Assembly: GCA_026182355.1 (NCBI GenBank)
Contig: JAPFBL010000047.1
Location: 310,001-374,000 of the forward strand
DNA from: Hermatobates lingyangjiaoensis
Lineage: Eukaryota; Arthropoda; Insecta; Hemiptera; Hermatobatidae
Length of the DNA stretch: 64,000 nt
Reading direction: 5' to 3'
Within the stretch, counting starts at the first letter, position 1; every line of letters begins with the position of its first letter. A model generated the notes under the pieces. It saw only the letters and a program-made list of their open reading frames with translations, searched no databases and was not told where the DNA came from. The translations under genes and the position numbers were made by a program. Below, piece after piece: positions 43,690 through 58,700 of the stretch.

Positions 43690-46600
43690 TTACATATTAT
43701 TTCTGAATAATATGAATTACCAGAAATTTATAATCTGAACTTTTTTGAATCCTGAAATATACCATTAAATAAACCATAAAATAAAATACTGAATGATTAT
43801 ATTTTGTCATTTAATTTTGAATTATCTCTTCACATTGAAACTTTTATAAAGTCCAATATTATTATTTTAAAACCATAATTATTACAATATTTTATCCTAA
43901 AATATCTAATATAAATATTGTTTGAAATAATTTGTGTCTTATTTTTCTGGTGAAAAAGATTAAACTTGAATTACTAAATTCTCTCAGTCTTAAGACTGGA
44001 TTAGGATTCCAAAGAGTTCGATCATACCTTCTGCCCCCCCCCCCTCCTCCCCTTAATGTTGTTATCAGATTTACGACTCACTTATGTGTAACGATCAGTT
44101 TTTTTCACCAGTCCAGCAAGAGCTGATCGATGATTACTTAGCAGAAAGTGAAAAGCTCCAAGTCATCGTCTCTTCTCTTTAACGAACACAAGAGAAGACA
44201 CTGCTTTACGAAGCAACCGAAAGTACAGGTAAGCTGAAAATTTCTTTGGTTTGAAAACAATTGCAATCAGTAATCCCAGTAGGTGAATCATTATGACCAA
44301 AATCACATGATTGTCTCAGACATCGAAATCTCTGGAGCCATGGCCGTCACAACAGTACTGATAGATTTGGTATGAATGGGAGTATTACACCAAACCCTCC
44401 CAACGCCTGGCAGTAAGTCTCTACTAATCTCAACCTGTCAGAGCAATGACTTTAGAAATCAATATTTACTACTAGCCTTCTGAGTTTTGATCATCCCTTT
44501 AATTATATAAAGCACAAAGGACAAAGTGCGTCCTTATATAGTTAATAGCCCTTATGATTTTAACTAATATGTCGCCAGATAAAATGCTCCTCATAGAATA
44601 TTTTACAGGAGGTCAAAATGATTACAGATAATCACCTGATTCGGAAGCCTCCTGGTTTCAAATAAGGTGATCTCGTGTGTATACTGTCGGGCCAAAATGT
44701 AACAATAATAAGAGCAGTACAATTCAGTGACCCTCATGTGAGTACCTAGACAGAAGATTATATACGCCAGTGAACAGTTTTTAAACGTTTTGACTCAAAC
44801 AAACTTTCTGAGATCCTGTGGTCATTTTGGTGTACACCCTAACTTTTTCTAGCTGGTACAACGTGTGTAGAACAACCGCAACTGATTGTGTCTAAATACC
44901 CTATTTGACCAGAACTTAATTTTTTATATAAAATAAATGATATTCGAAGATTAAAAAACAATGGTATTCGAAGGAATTTGTTCAAACTATCTATAAAATA
45001 CTCAATTGGACATTGTTCATATAAAACTTATGAAAGTTGTAATTAACATCATACCAAGAATAGAGAATCTATCTGGAAGAGGCGGAAATACGATGCAAGA
45101 TTCTATGCAAATACCACGCAATTCCGTTTAAAACCAATTGCAGTGAGATATACTTTTTTAAGGACGATTACGCAATCCATCAAATAACTTAAAATAGTAT
45201 GATGAATTTAGAAACAGCAAAGGGATGCACATTACGTCAGATATCGTATGGTGCATATGACTCAGATAAGAATAATATATCTTATTGAAGAATTATACCA
45301 AGTGTGTAATAAATGATAAAATAGATGAAGCTTTATCAAAACAAATTATCATTATTGATTATACATGTGTTTTGATATGAGATCTATGCAATAACCATAT
45401 TAAAATGAAACTAAAACTCAATTGATTCCCAATACATTTGATATTTTGCTTACTTATGGTAAAGTTGAGTGTAGGTTACTGCAGGATTTTGGAATATAAA
45501 CAGAATATCGTTCTCATATACTTAGAAACCCAATTATTTAGTAGTAACTGATATGGAAAGGATTCGAAAGGTAGAATTCATAAAATTTGGACGAAAATTA
45601 TGAAAGGAGGTCTGTTTGTCAAGTGTTGGAGGAATTATTTATGTGACCTTTCCCAAAGGATCATAATAAATCTTTAGTCCCACAAAACGTATATTTTCTA
45701 TGAATATTTCAAACCCATTCTACCGTAAATGAAGTGCGTATTTTAAAAGTCTGCTGAAACTCAATTTGTCATCTAATATAAAAAAGAATTATACCAACAT
45801 TCAAAATAAACATAAATTAAAAAAAATAAACAATCTACGAAAGAATAAGAATAATCAAATCTTTATATCAGGTCCATGGTAACTTTGTTATTTATTCAGA
45901 TTTTAGGAAACAAATATTTGTTCTGTTGCCTCCATTTCTCTCAAATTCCGTACTGAATATTTCCCCACAGAACTTATTTTGAATTCCAAAAACATTATTA
46001 ATAACAACGGTATTTTACTTTTTTGACGTTTATATATATGTTTACTTATTTTCTTCTACTATGAAACATTGCATCATATTGGATGGTTATTTTTAATTTT
46101 ATTACTATTTTTGTTATTATGTTATGTTTCATTTTATTCTTGTTTAATTTTAATAACACCTTATTGTGCTTGGCGAATTTGACATATATTTGTATTAAAT
46201 TCATAGAAAACTGTATGAAAGCTATTTAATATTTAGAAATAATAATTTACAATTTTAAAGTTTTTAAAGGACTGTCAAACGTATCATTTCAACTCACTTG
46301 GACGTCAGTTATTTCAAGTGGATTAACTTTGGGGCTTTAAGATGTCAAGAACAGATGGTTTTGAACTCGATTTCCAAACCCGAGATAATTGAAGACATCC
46401 GCTATTCTGCTTTCATCAGTGACGTAACCCACTAGCTGCGTCAATAAAATGTTGTCCTTCTAAGTATAACATTGAATTATCTTAAACTTGTCTTAAGAGT
46501 TGAGAAAGGTGTTGATGAACCCATTACAATTATCAAACACGTCAAGATTTTGATTCTATTCTTTGAGTGCTGCTTTTACCTATAACAGTCTTGAACGAAT

Positions 46601-47360
46601 ATTACTTCTATTTCCATTTATTTTATATTCTATGTTCCTTCCACACTTTTGTATCTCATACATCCTTTCTCGATGTTAGACGAAAGACAATATTTTTAAT
46701 GGAATATCTTTTCGCAAGTTTGTGCTTAATGTTTAATAAATTAAACGTCTCAATGTTCATAGAATATTGTCACTTCACTATCAGTAAAGTTAAGTGATAA
46801 CAATTCCATTTCAAAGTGATGATAACTTTTGTTGGCTCTACTATATAAAGTATATTAATGAAAAAATGTATTGTCTTTCTATTTTTCATGAACTTTCCTG
46901 CATGTCAATAGGAAGTTTTAAGTTAAGTTTTTCCAAAATTTCAATAACATCTCAATAAGCCATTTCGTGTAAAGGAATTAATAAAATAAAAGATTTATTT
47001 AGATATAAAAGTATCCACTAAATCTTTCATAAACATCCATTCTTCGTATAAAATATGACAGATCCATCAGTTTGACCAGTCTCATATCCACGAACTTTCA
47101 AAATCAATCATAAGTAAAAAATTTTAAACTCTACAATAAACTCAAAACTGACCCTTCATGTTATTGAAAAATATGAAATTTTATAGGTCAAAAGAAAAAA
47201 ATCATACAGCACATTTTAATTATAGGGGCCATTTTTGAGTTTTATATCAATTGAAACATCACATGATATGACACGTGAAGTAAAATAATTTCAAAATTTT
47301 TGTGAAATCGTTTCGCTTACAAAAAGCACGTGCACACACAAACGTTCACATACAAACACA
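43690..47360. other. No gene recognised
   Basis: AT-rich. A pyrimidine tract with a run of C lies at 44034-44053. The stretch 44100-44880 is less AT-rich and could be an old element, but no reading frame or motif could be supported. Confidence 0.45.
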
Positions 47361-47361
47361 C

Positions 47362-47363
<2 letters not shown>

Positions 47364-47403
<40 letters not shown>
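47364..47403. repeat. (GA)n microsatellite
   Basis: About 20 uninterrupted AG units. The open frame running through it (47302-47493) is an artefact of the repeat. Confidence 0.95.
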
Positions 47404-47406
<3 letters not shown>

Positions 47407-47409
47407 GTC

Positions 47410-50400
47410 ATAATTGAAACCTCAAAGCGAGTAAATCTGACAAAAGCTCCAGAAAATTTTTTTTTCTTGATGATGATACTTTATATATTTTGAAGTAATA
47501 AGAGCATGAATAAATTGGTTATCAATTGTATCTTTTTCAATTTTATTTTTTAATTAAATGTTTTTTTAAAAAAGAGCTTATTGTTAGTGCTGTTAATTGT
47601 TAATTATCTTAGGTTTAGGTTTCTTAAATTCGTTATGACTTTGTCTAATAAGTTTGTTATTATTAAGATATCTGTATTATATACCCACATGGAATACGTA
47701 TGGTAATAAACTGAAAGGACTATAATCTTTTAATAATTTATTTTTATGATGAAACCTAGAGAATAATTGCGATTTTCTTTTTAAAACTTGATGTAGATTA
47801 ATTCCTTTTGATCCACTTAGCTTGCTTGTTTAGGAGATGTGGGTGTGGCATGTGTTGTTTTACTCACCTAAGAGAGAAAAGTTTATTACGCTTTGCGTAA
47901 TTTGTCGGTAGTTGGATGAGAAAATTTGTTATTGTAACTCATCGTCACAGGTGACATCAATCTTGGATTAATATTGGAGTTCTAAACTTTTACAGTTATG
48001 CAAGTTCAAGTTAAGTAATAACAGTTTCTTTGTCATTTATTAACATTAAAAAAAGAGTATTATGATGTATATGCTTTCTTTATTGTTAGTTAATTTCAAA
48101 TTCAACACAGAATAGTATTTTACCTTGTTCATAAAAGTAGGATGAACAACAGCCATTCTTTAAATAATGTTTTATTTTTTTCAATAATGCTAAATTCAAC
48201 GACTATAATTACCAATTCATGAAATTTACTTTCAACGATAAATATTATAATTTTAAAATTTCAACTGCTTGAAGAGAATAAATGTGGATTGGCCTACACT
48301 CAAACTTACAATAAATATACATAATATCAACAGGTTGCCAATCATTTGGTGTTTGTTTTTTTTCCTTTCTTATGGCTATGGTGTAGATACAATATTAAAA
48401 TTGTTTACAAAAATATGAATTTGATTCGTCAAATGGTGATTCAAACCCACCCTTTTACTCACATACACACAAATTTCATCGAAAAAACATCATAAATCAT
48501 AAAAATATCATACATACTTTGGAAACCTCAAATCATGTAAATCCGTCAAAATCTAGAGATCAATTTTTTCATGATACTCTACTTAGAGTAAAGTTTTTCT
48601 TTTATTTATTTTATTATAATTATCTTACATCTAAATTGGATAGTTAACACATAATAGTGATCTCTGATACACCCACAGTAAAAGAAAAGGAGTGGAGAAA
48701 GTATTCATTGATAACACTCCATATACTCGTACATTTGGTCTTGTATACTCCTTGTCATTGGTCTTGTCAGTTAACATGTTTTTGACCTACTAATAGGGTT
48801 GATAGAAATCTTGTGGGGTGATAATTCTAGAATAAAAGGATTTGCTGTATCATAACGGATTTTATGGAGGTTAAAAGGTATTTTCCATCGTTATGAATGA
48901 CATCATAGGAAATATGAAGAAAGGTTGTAAGATTTTGAGAATGATTATAACTGTTTAGATTCTTTGGGATATTTGTACGCTTCAATGATGTCCATATTTT
49001 GAATTCATAGTCCAAATCGGTTAAAGTGTTATAATATAAATCAGTCTTTTGTTTTTCTACGAGTTTAGTTTGATTCTTTTTTCTCGTGTTAAGATTTCAG
49101 ATCAAGTATATGTAGTTATAGTAAAGTAAAAAAAGAAATTATGTTATAATTGCGGTTTCTTTTCTATGCAAATAGTAATAATTCATTTGAAATAAATCTA
49201 TGCAGGCAAGTCATTTGGTTGATTTTATATTTTAGGAAAAATAACAAGTAATACATTTTAATAGAACAGCAATGAATTCAAGGAAATGAGAAATGAAATA
49301 ATTTTGTCTTGCTTGATTTTCATCAGCTCCGAAATCTTAATCAAAAAGCCAAATATCGAGGGGTTTTTCTTACCAAATTAATTTTCACAAATGAACCCTA
49401 CTTTAAATCTAAATGATTCTGAACTTTATATTAATGTCATTTTTTGACAAACAAATTGTTGATTGAACTGAATTATTGTTCATTTATTTAGTATATGATG
49501 TATTATTATTATTATTGGTAAATGAGCTTGTAAGATGTTTTAAATTTCAGGCAAGATTTCAGGTGTACTTCATAAAGGCAATTATCTAATTTACGTCTAA
49601 AAAATACGAGTATGCTTGAAAAATATTATTCGCATAAAAACTGTAGAGTCAAATAGAAGAACATAATAATTACTTAACGGTTAAACAGGAGTGGGAATAG
49701 TATAGCATGCTTTAAAATCATCTTGTTTTTTTTTTATCAGGTATTAAAGTAATTTGATACAAAATGTATTTTGAAGACGTCATTTGTATGAACAAACTGA
49801 TCTAAACTTACTACGATGTTACAATGTTTGCATCAATGTTATTAAACAGTCATGAAGTATATTAATGATACCATAAGATATAATTTTAATGTTAATTAAG
49901 GTTAAAGCTTTATTACCTTATTAACAGCAAATAACATTTTTAAAAAAACTAATGTATTTTAAACAAATTTATACAAGGAATGAAGTGCTAATAAACTAAA
50001 CTTATTATAAAGATTGCCAATTTTAATTCTCAACGATTCAGATTTAATAATTAAAAAAATGTTGAATTTGCCTACTATTCACAGAGTTGCTGTAACAACT
50101 ATTATGGTAACAGGAAATCTATTGTAACAAAAGGAGCCAGCAAAAGTGAAACAGTTTCATTTCTGAAGATAAAGCAGGAATACTGATTAAATAGCAATAA
50201 AAATAACGAAGAATAGATTCATTTTCATCTTGCCTCACTCATTGATTAGACTGTCACTTATTTATACCTTTGGCAAACAAAAGGGTAGCCTTTTAAATGT
50301 TAACAATATTTGTTGAGAATTGGTATAACAAAGTGAAGATATCTAATCATAAATTAGTGTTGTAACAGTACAGATTATTAATTACTTACTCAGTAATGAA

Positions 50401-53095
50401 GTGTTGACTAATCTATAGATGTTCACTCGTATTTTAGTAAATAAAGTTACTTCATATAAAAAACAACAAATATTTTTGCTTTATGTAAATTATGGCTGAA
50501 GTTGATTGCTAATTTATATTTGTCTGTAACTTCACCCTGAATATCAATTAGGAGAGGTAGAATTAGGTTATTGTCACGTAGGTTAGGTTAGAACAATTGA
50601 ATAATTCCGCTGGTATCCAATTCCTTCTCTATAATATGCCAACAAAACTTCAACTCATTCTGTTATTATAAACATTTATAAAACATAGTAGGCAGAGATG
50701 GAAAAATTAATAAAATATGTATTTTAAGTTTGTCGTTCATCTTTAATTGTATTCTCCATAATAAATATAAAATTAAATGAAAGAAATGTTATATAATGGA
50801 ATTTAAACTTTTTTTTTACCTTTAATTTTATTTTATCTATCTTTCTTTTATTTCGGATTACTATATCTGATCATGAAGTCAAATGTTGCAATTTTTCTTC
50901 GATTTGCTGTGAAAAACGAATCCATATGAAATAAAACATGACTTTAAGAAGCAATGAGCTTCAGATGGTCATTATGCTTAACATGTTTAAATATTGGACT
51001 AGGAATGTTTTAATATTAAAGCAAATTTTCAATAGTCTTGTATGTTGTTTGAATTGAATTATCTACTTTGTGAAGCGTACTTAAATAAATGAACTTAACA
51101 TGGTTATAAATTTAAATCATTTTAATATTAATTCAATGTAATTTCTTAAAGATTGAATTTTGATCAAAGGATGAAACTATAAATGCTTTCAATGTTCAGT
51201 TATGCCAATATATCATGAACAATAAATAGTGTGAGTATATTTTGATGAAGCGTTGTGTTGTTGTATGTGAACATGGATGCAGGTTAGGTTGACAGTCTCG
51301 TAGTACATGGCTGTTGTACATAGTTGAGACAGAAACCTCTGTTCCCCATGTCAGTTGGAGCCTCTACGCCATCTGTGCGAACATAGATGCGGAAAGGTTT
51401 CACAGTGCCTGAAACAAACCAGTCATGCAAATATCTTGGTCACATAATTTAATATTTTCATTGCTTAAACACATTCTTGTATAATTTACGAGTTCGCATT
51501 CCTTAAATGGTGAAAGTAGGTTATACTTTATTCATTTAATAAATAAAGTATAATTATTTATCAACACTCATTCAACATGGACCAGTCGTAATACCAGACA
51601 AGTTGTTCCAACGACAAGGGAGGACACAGGTACTCAAATCTAAGGCGACTGTATTTTAATGTCATGCTAATAACTTAACATTTGAAATTAATATCGGGTG
51701 TGATTTATAAAGATACAAGTAGGTATATACTCATCTTTTTATATCTAAAAAATAAAGAGCTATATTTTCGTAGAAAATTACAAGAAATAATGTTAGATTC
51801 ATCGAATCACCGAAAAAGTACCTGAAAATTAGAATTCACTCGTAGGAAATAACAAAAGAGTAAATTTCCCAAACTTCAATATTGCCGAAATATAATGGGG
51901 TTCATTAACGCAATCTAACCTATATTTCTGTTTTTTGCAAATTATTAACAGTGCATCTTCGGTGGCAATATAGATAGACTTTATAGTTATTTATTGGGAC
52001 AAGCATGGCCCAGACACATTTTTGTTTCGGTCCACCATGCGGCGTTGGCATGGAAGTGGTTGTGATTCTACATGCAAAATCGAGTAGGTGTATGGGTTTG
52101 CCACGTATTCTTCTATCATTGTGTGAGAAGTATCTTCTCCTGAGATAGGCCTGGGGAGAAAAAAGTAGTGAAGCAGAGCAGGGCTACCTCAATCAGCACA
52201 TATTGATCAGTTTTGTAAGGAATGAGCAAGACAGCTGGTCGCAGTTTCGTTAAGATCCAGATGCAGAGTAACAGACGCTTCTAAGTCAACCAAGAGCATC
52301 TTATTATAGCGTAGCCTTCTAAAGAACAAACTTAAGTGCCCCAGGAGCAACAATTTGGCAACAACAAGTAATGATGAAGAAAATAATTCATACGCACTTA
52401 GACCAAATCGAGGACCACAGTAGCATGCAAATATGCAATACGCATATTCGTAAAGCACCGACTACATAAAAACTATACTGTACTCAACTATTAATGTTAT
52501 ATACACTAGGATAATAGCTCAGCTATATTTATTTGAAAAAATATTTTATCCTGATGAAAATGTACAAACCCTAAATGTTGTATTTCTCTTTTTTCCTTTC
52601 ACTGTCAGAGACCAGATTGATGGTTGTTTTATAGTGACATAAGAAGGTCCGTGCTAGGGATTTCTTTGTTAGAGGTGTAGCGTCGGTTTTATGATTCCCT
52701 TTAGTGCCACTTTTGGGGCTTCAATTTTCAAACCTTCCTTTAGAACGTTGCCTTCGTTGAGAAAATTACAGCTTTCTTACTTATTCATGAAAAAGCTTTT
52801 CCCAATAATTTATTTAAGGATATTAGTAATATTTGAATGATATAATATTTACTACTCTGGATATTAACATGTATTAAGTAAGGAAAAATTTTATATTAAT
52901 CATATAAAACATATTATTATTATCTGCTGATAGAACATTAAGAAAAAAATAACTTTTTTGTTTTATATTTAACTGGAACTTAAAGAATTAGTTCATTTCT
53001 GGGAAAAAGGATTAATTCCAGTTTTTAATTAAAGAGAGAAAACACAATTGAAAATAAGATTTCTTAAGACCACTGAGAAAATATAATTATAAATT
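47410..53095. other. AT-rich DNA, no gene recognised
   Basis: Long stretch without supported coding content. Less AT-rich patches at 51260-51420 and 52000-52460 may be old repeats. GGTTAGGTT occurs at about 50580 and 51283 without the SINE body. No structure beyond that was noticed. Confidence 0.45.
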
Positions 53096-53101
53096 AGATA
53101 C

Positions 53102-53308
53102 ATGAACTTTATTTCTCTAATGTGCGACATAGAGCTTTCGCACAAGATAACACAAGCCCTCACAGGCCATGGTGGGACTAAATCTAACCTCAATAGGTTC
53201 CAAATTATTGACAGTGACAGGTGTTCTTGTGATAGTGTATCACCTCAGACTTGGGACCTATACTCTTCAGCTGCCCAATTCTTGACCAAGAGTGACAACC
53301 ATTTATGA
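53102..53308 (+). pseudogene. R1-type LINE C-terminal fragment
   Basis: The frame encodes LSHKITQALTGHGGTKSNLN, then RFQIIDSDRCSCDSVSPQTW and SSAAQFLTK. This fits the region after the RNase H-like part in R1 and related non-LTR elements: xTQxLTGHGxFxxYLxRFxxxxSxxCxCGxxxQTxxHxLFxC. The GHG, RF, SD and CxC positions are kept. The closing histidine and cysteine are not obvious. No reverse transcriptase piece lies nearby, so this is a short isolated scrap. Confidence 0.6.
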
Positions 53309-53309
53309 C

Positions 53310-55140
53310 ATTTACAATAACAACTGGATGTGGTTGGCCTCCAGCAAAGAGTATGATAGTGCAAAACAGTGATCTATTTAGAAATTTTAAACAATTCATA
53401 AATCTTATAGACTTTCCAAAAATTTTATAGTGTTTATCTAAATGTTTAATTTAATGTAATGAAAGGCTTAATGTAATCGTACTGTAATATATTTTTATGT
53501 TAACAGATTCGATAGCATGTAATATTATATATAGTGCATGCAAAATAAATGGATAAAAAAAAATATTTATCTTATAAATTATTCTGCTGAAAGATCTATA
53601 CACACAACTAGAAATAGTAAAAACAAGGTAAAATAGGAATGTATAACTAGGTATGAAGTGACAAAAAATATCATAAGTTGGAGAGTTTTTTTTCATTTGT
53701 AATTGTTAACACATGATATGGTGACAGGAGAGAAAAGTTTTCGCCATTATTCAATTTCAAATAGGCAAAGTTTAGTGCAGTACTAATTGTCATATGTTTA
53801 TGCATGTGTTTACGTATTATCATAAGAACTGCACAAAAACATATTAACATATCAGCATACTGGTTATACCTTAAGTAAATTTATTAACAACAAACTTGAA
53901 TTCTTTTAAATAGATGTATACACTTATGTATATATATATATATTAATGTACATATATGTAGGAAAAATAAAACATGGCTAGTTATTTCTCAATAAATATA
54001 ATGAAGTGTTTACTAATTTCTATAAATATCAATTAATGTCACCATCGCAATTTCAAAAAAAATTGTATTGTTTCTTCATTCAAATTTTAAAATTTCTAAA
54101 GCTTTATAATGCAATGTTTTATAATTTTCTGTCAAAATCTGATAATGTTCTTAATCTCCGTTCGCTGACTAGCTGCAATATCAAATTACGCTAAAAGACA
54201 AGAAGTTGAAGCAAATTTACTGCATTGATCGGAGTTTGAATAACTGCACTCAAATCAATGTAATTGTTGTTGTACAGATGTTTAGCTGGCTGAACTCTGT
54301 TATTGGTAGCTTAAGCAATAACTTTTGTCTGAATTTTCAAAACTTCATCTGCGTAATAATGTTCAATAGTTTGTGCAATGATATTTAATTCATGTGGTTA
54401 AAACTTCTTACTGATAACTGTTGCCGGAGTCGTAGAGACCTCTGCGCTGAGCGTTCCCCCGCAGATTCGGTCAACACAAGGTTGGGTGGATCCAGTTGAC
54501 CTCCCCACATTGCTGACGCATGGTATTAAAACGTAGTCTGCTGTGCATGAATTAGGCCCCATACCACCAACCATACTCGTGACAGCCGTTGGTCCTGCAG
54601 TGTTGCCAGATATCGTAAATGACTGTGATCTGTTGTTACCTGGAACGTGTTTTTAAATATGTCCATTGCTATTTCTGGTATTACATTTGAGTACATAGAA
54701 GAATTTTTATTTTCTGTATGTATCTAGCATGGCACTTCTAATACTAAAAACTTCATCTCCCTATCCTTGTAAATATCCTTATCTCCCCCTGAGCAAAGCC
54801 TTTAGTAGTCAGAATTCCAGCTGCGGTAGATCCCGCACTTACATTACTTATTCTTGCATCCGATTGTTTTAATAAATTATGTAATACCTAGATTAATTAG
54901 TGCCAATTTAATGGATTCTACAGCATGTGTCAAAAGCCTATTCCATATCCATGAAGCAGTCTAAATTGATTCTTCTTGTACATAGTTGAAGAGTTGTCTA
55001 TTTTGTTGACAAAAATTTTTGGAGTTCTTCTGTTGATTTGACCATCGATATGAACGTTCTCCATTATGAAGATTCAAATTTACCAGAAACTTATCATGTT
55101 ACTAATGGAGAACTCCAAACGAAATTATAATTCGCCCAAA
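53310..55140. other. No gene recognised
   Basis: AT-rich, except for a GC-richer patch at 54420-54620 (GCGTTCCCCCGCAGATTCGG) without an open frame or a second copy here. Confidence 0.45.
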
Positions 55141-55144
55141 AATT

Positions 55145-55390
55145 TCTAAGTCAATATAAGTAAAGAAACGTAAATAAATCCGAGACATACAGCAGGTGAT
55201 CCATTACTCTAAGTTTAATTTTCAGTTTGCGTAGTTATACTTCACCGTAATCGGAATGGTATTATTATTTTTTTGTAAATTGCAAATTTTAAGTTCAATT
55301 TTTTGAAAAAAATCCATTGGTCAATATTTAGCGGTTTATAGTTAAAAAGCATTTTCAGAAAACATAAAAAGGATAACGTCTCTTTTAGTC
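55145..55390 (+). repeat. Diverged repeat, inverted partner at 59990-60195
   Basis: GTAAAGAA.CG.AAATAAATCC, a CAGCAG.TGA block, AATTTTCAGTTT and AGCATTTTC.GAAAACATAAAA occur here in this order and on the minus strand of 59990-60195 in the same order. Old dispersed family of unknown class. Confidence 0.55.
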
Positions 55391-55608
55391 ATTCCAATTT
55401 TGAAAACAAAACATTTCAGCTCATCCCTCACATAATGCTCTATAATTTCCTTTTCATCTGTCTTGGCTTTTGTCTTCTTCACAAGCTTTCAGATTCTATC
55501 ATAGGTCAAAAATGTTTCATTATACTGAAAAAAATTTTACTTGTTTTATAAATCTAAGGATTTTTCCACGTTTTCAATCTGTCACTTTAATGATAATGTT
55601 AAAATATC

Positions 55609-55700
55609 AAGAGCTAGAATTAGTAGTTTAGGAGAAAAAATAGTATCTAAAACGACATTTTGCAGAAAAATGACTTTCTCATGATGAAATATTGCCTCCA
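55609..55700. repeat. Diverged interspersed repeat, copy 2 (partner 17806-17893)
   Basis: See the partner entry. Confidence 0.6.
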
Positions 55701-55704
55701 AACA

Positions 55705-58700
55705 ACAGAGTTCTTCTACACCAGATACTCTCAACAGGGGCAATTTCTTAACTCAAGGCAGAGAATTTCTAAGTCATTTAATTAACATATGGATATTGAG
55801 AGTCTATGAATATCATGAAAATAAAAATTATTTCATTAGATTATATCAATTTGTATTCATTTAATAAAATAAATTTGAATTGAATAGAATATAATAATAA
55901 AACATCCAGAATAATCACCTTAAATAAAACGTATTATTTGCATGTTCAGTTTTTGAAAGAACAGATAGGGTTTCTTATCTTTCGACTTCAACCTTGTTAT
56001 TGGCTGAAGATATCGGATATCTGACCTTATCTGGCTGTCCCTTTCTCTTTTTATCGGCAAGGGTCCAGCTATTTCCCAATTTCAGTCAGTCCAATGGAGT
56101 TGTTTGAGGTGTTTGTATAGTGTTTATTGGAATTTTGTAGCCAACACCTAGTAACTAATTAAACGGCGCATAGTGCTATTTTATTATTTTTAAGTTATCT
56201 TAAAAATTTCAAATAAATGGCAAATGTAAATGGTCTTACAAATGGTCTTACCATTTACACTGAGATGTTGCTAAAGCTATTTTATAGTCCGTTTATCAAG
56301 AATACTAACTTAGAACTTGTAAAAGGTTTTCGAATAATTAAAATTTAAGATAGATAAACTCACCTCTGCAATGTCGACAATGTTCTTAATTCAACTATTG
56401 TCTTCACTACTACAAAGATCAGTCATATTTCAATGAACGTGATCCATGTAAAATTTGTAAATTTTCTTTTTTCATAGAAGGTTTTTGAATTTGTTTAATT
56501 TTCTTAATTGGTTGAGTCATAGAACTTAAGCAGCAGAAAATATCAACTAGGAACAATGCTTCCCATGTCCAATATAAATACAGAACAAATACTAATTTAA
56601 AAATGGTCCATAACTATTTCTAGAGAAAGATCAATTAAAATACACAAGTTTATCGTTGAGAATACATTTATATATAAGTTGTTTGTTCAGTGACGTACCT
56701 GAGGCTTTGTTGTATAATGCATCATTTACCCCATTCTGATTCAAAACCAACAAGTTAAATTCACGTACATAACCCAATACATGTTAACCACTTTAAGATA
56801 GTTACTATATAAAATACTTACAAATGAATGTACTTTTATATCATTTAGATTAAATTTTATGAAAACGTTAAAAATTGTACACAGGGGTGGAAAACCTCAC
56901 AAACAAAAATAACATTTTTATCGTCAGTTTTTTTATTCATCCCGTTCCAATAAAAATATTAAAATATTTGTTTCCCTCTTTTTCAATATTATATAATTAT
57001 ATAATATTATTTCATTTCATCCAAGATAAATAGATCATTAGCTATAGCACAGCAAAGAGTACTAAAAACAAATAATTTAGTGAACAGCTCTGCATTCTAT
57101 TTTGAACGTAAGAATATCCATTAATGACTTGTATTTCAGTGGTAATTTCAACAAGGAAGGAAATCAATCACTAGGCAAGGTTGCTACCAGTAAACCTATT
57201 TCGCTTGTTTCGCATAAACTTACTGGATTCCAGTTTTCGAGTTCTAAATGTCATTCATAGTCATATTTATTAGGGTAGGGCTTATTAAAGAGTAATTGAC
57301 ATCGTATACTTTTGGAATATATGGCTTCACATATTTCCCAAGTCCAGCATGTAAAAAATGCTCCACTTCTCACGAGGAGTTTAATTTCTGAAATTTTTCA
57401 TGAACAATTCAATATCTTATCATCTCCTTAACAACTAAACAAACCTGTAGGTTTTTTTATTAATTGTAAATTTACCGTAGATTACTAATAGCATAATTAA
57501 CTAACATACATTGCCCTTTTACTAGTCTCCTGATCAATTTAGAATAACATCTATCTTTGTAAACCCTCTGGATATGTGTAATGTACTGTTGTCTACCTGT
57601 CACTAATACAAGAAAACAACAAACAAATGAATGTGTCCAAGTGGGAGACAAGCATTGACGTCTTTGTGTGGCATCAGAATAGGCGGTCGGTCTGTTCCGA
57701 TCCACACGAAGGATTGTAACCCTTCATACATCGTATTGTCACGAGTGCTAGGCAATGTTTGAGAGAAATTAAACGCAGATCTGTCTGACGACTCCATGTT
57801 ATTGGTATTGAGGTTTACCCTTCGATGTAAAAAGTTTTCTTTTTTTTTAATAAACAGGTATATCTTGCGATTTTCTAGTAAGTTGTAATTAAATCAGCAA
57901 GTATATCAGAGTTTTTAGTAAACATAAATACCTGAATAAAAGAAGTAAAATGTTATAACTGGAGACTATTACTTTACTTCATAAATAAGGTGATAATAAA
58001 TGAAGTTAACTTTACTTCATACAAAAATGTATCACAAAGTTTGGGACTCTTAAATAGAAGCTCCGAAGAAGATTCCCAACTGTATTGCTGGGAGTACTTA
58101 TATTGGTTACCGATCAACAAGGAGCCGCAATGTCTTTGTAAATTTAAACTGTTTAATCAAACAGCACTGAGTTAGTAATGTACTTGCTGTCTCTTACAAG
58201 TAACAGTGCTTTCCAAAGTTTTTGGAAAAATCAGAGTAGGTCTACAGTGAGAATAAGTGTACACTTGAAGTACAAAGCTCCACAACAAAAAGTTTAAGAG
58301 TAATAAAGGAATCTTTCAAAAACTTGCTTTTTTCAGGTAAGCAGAAACTTTTATTATTAAAAAAAAATTAAAGTACTTAATCCAAGAACAGATGAAAAGA
58401 GCTTCTTTTCCTTAAAGCTGAAAACCATTTGATATACATTGATATATACACCTGTCTATTCTAAAGTTTTAGTGGGTTGATGGGCAAATGAATGGAATGT
58501 TAACGTAGTACTTTTATAAAATTATTATAAATATAACTTCGGGTACCGAAATGAACTGTGATATCAAAATGTTTATGATTACCGATCAACAGTTTGATTA
58601 GTGACCTACTACATAGGTCTATGGCTAAATACTTAGAGGCCACTTTAATAACATCAACACCCTAAAGGACAGTAGTTGTATAACCAGTACAAAGTTAGAG

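Noticed and set aside
44100..44880. Possible LTR-retrotransposon remains
   Set aside because: Composition suggests an old element, but no protease, reverse transcriptase or integrase motif could be read in any frame.
52207..52458. Minus-strand 83-residue ORF
   Set aside because: No recognisable motif, no splice borders that fit, and composition does not separate it from an old repeat.
57472..57797. Minus-strand ORFs with balanced composition
   Set aside because: Considered as exons, but the borders are weak and no family is recognised.
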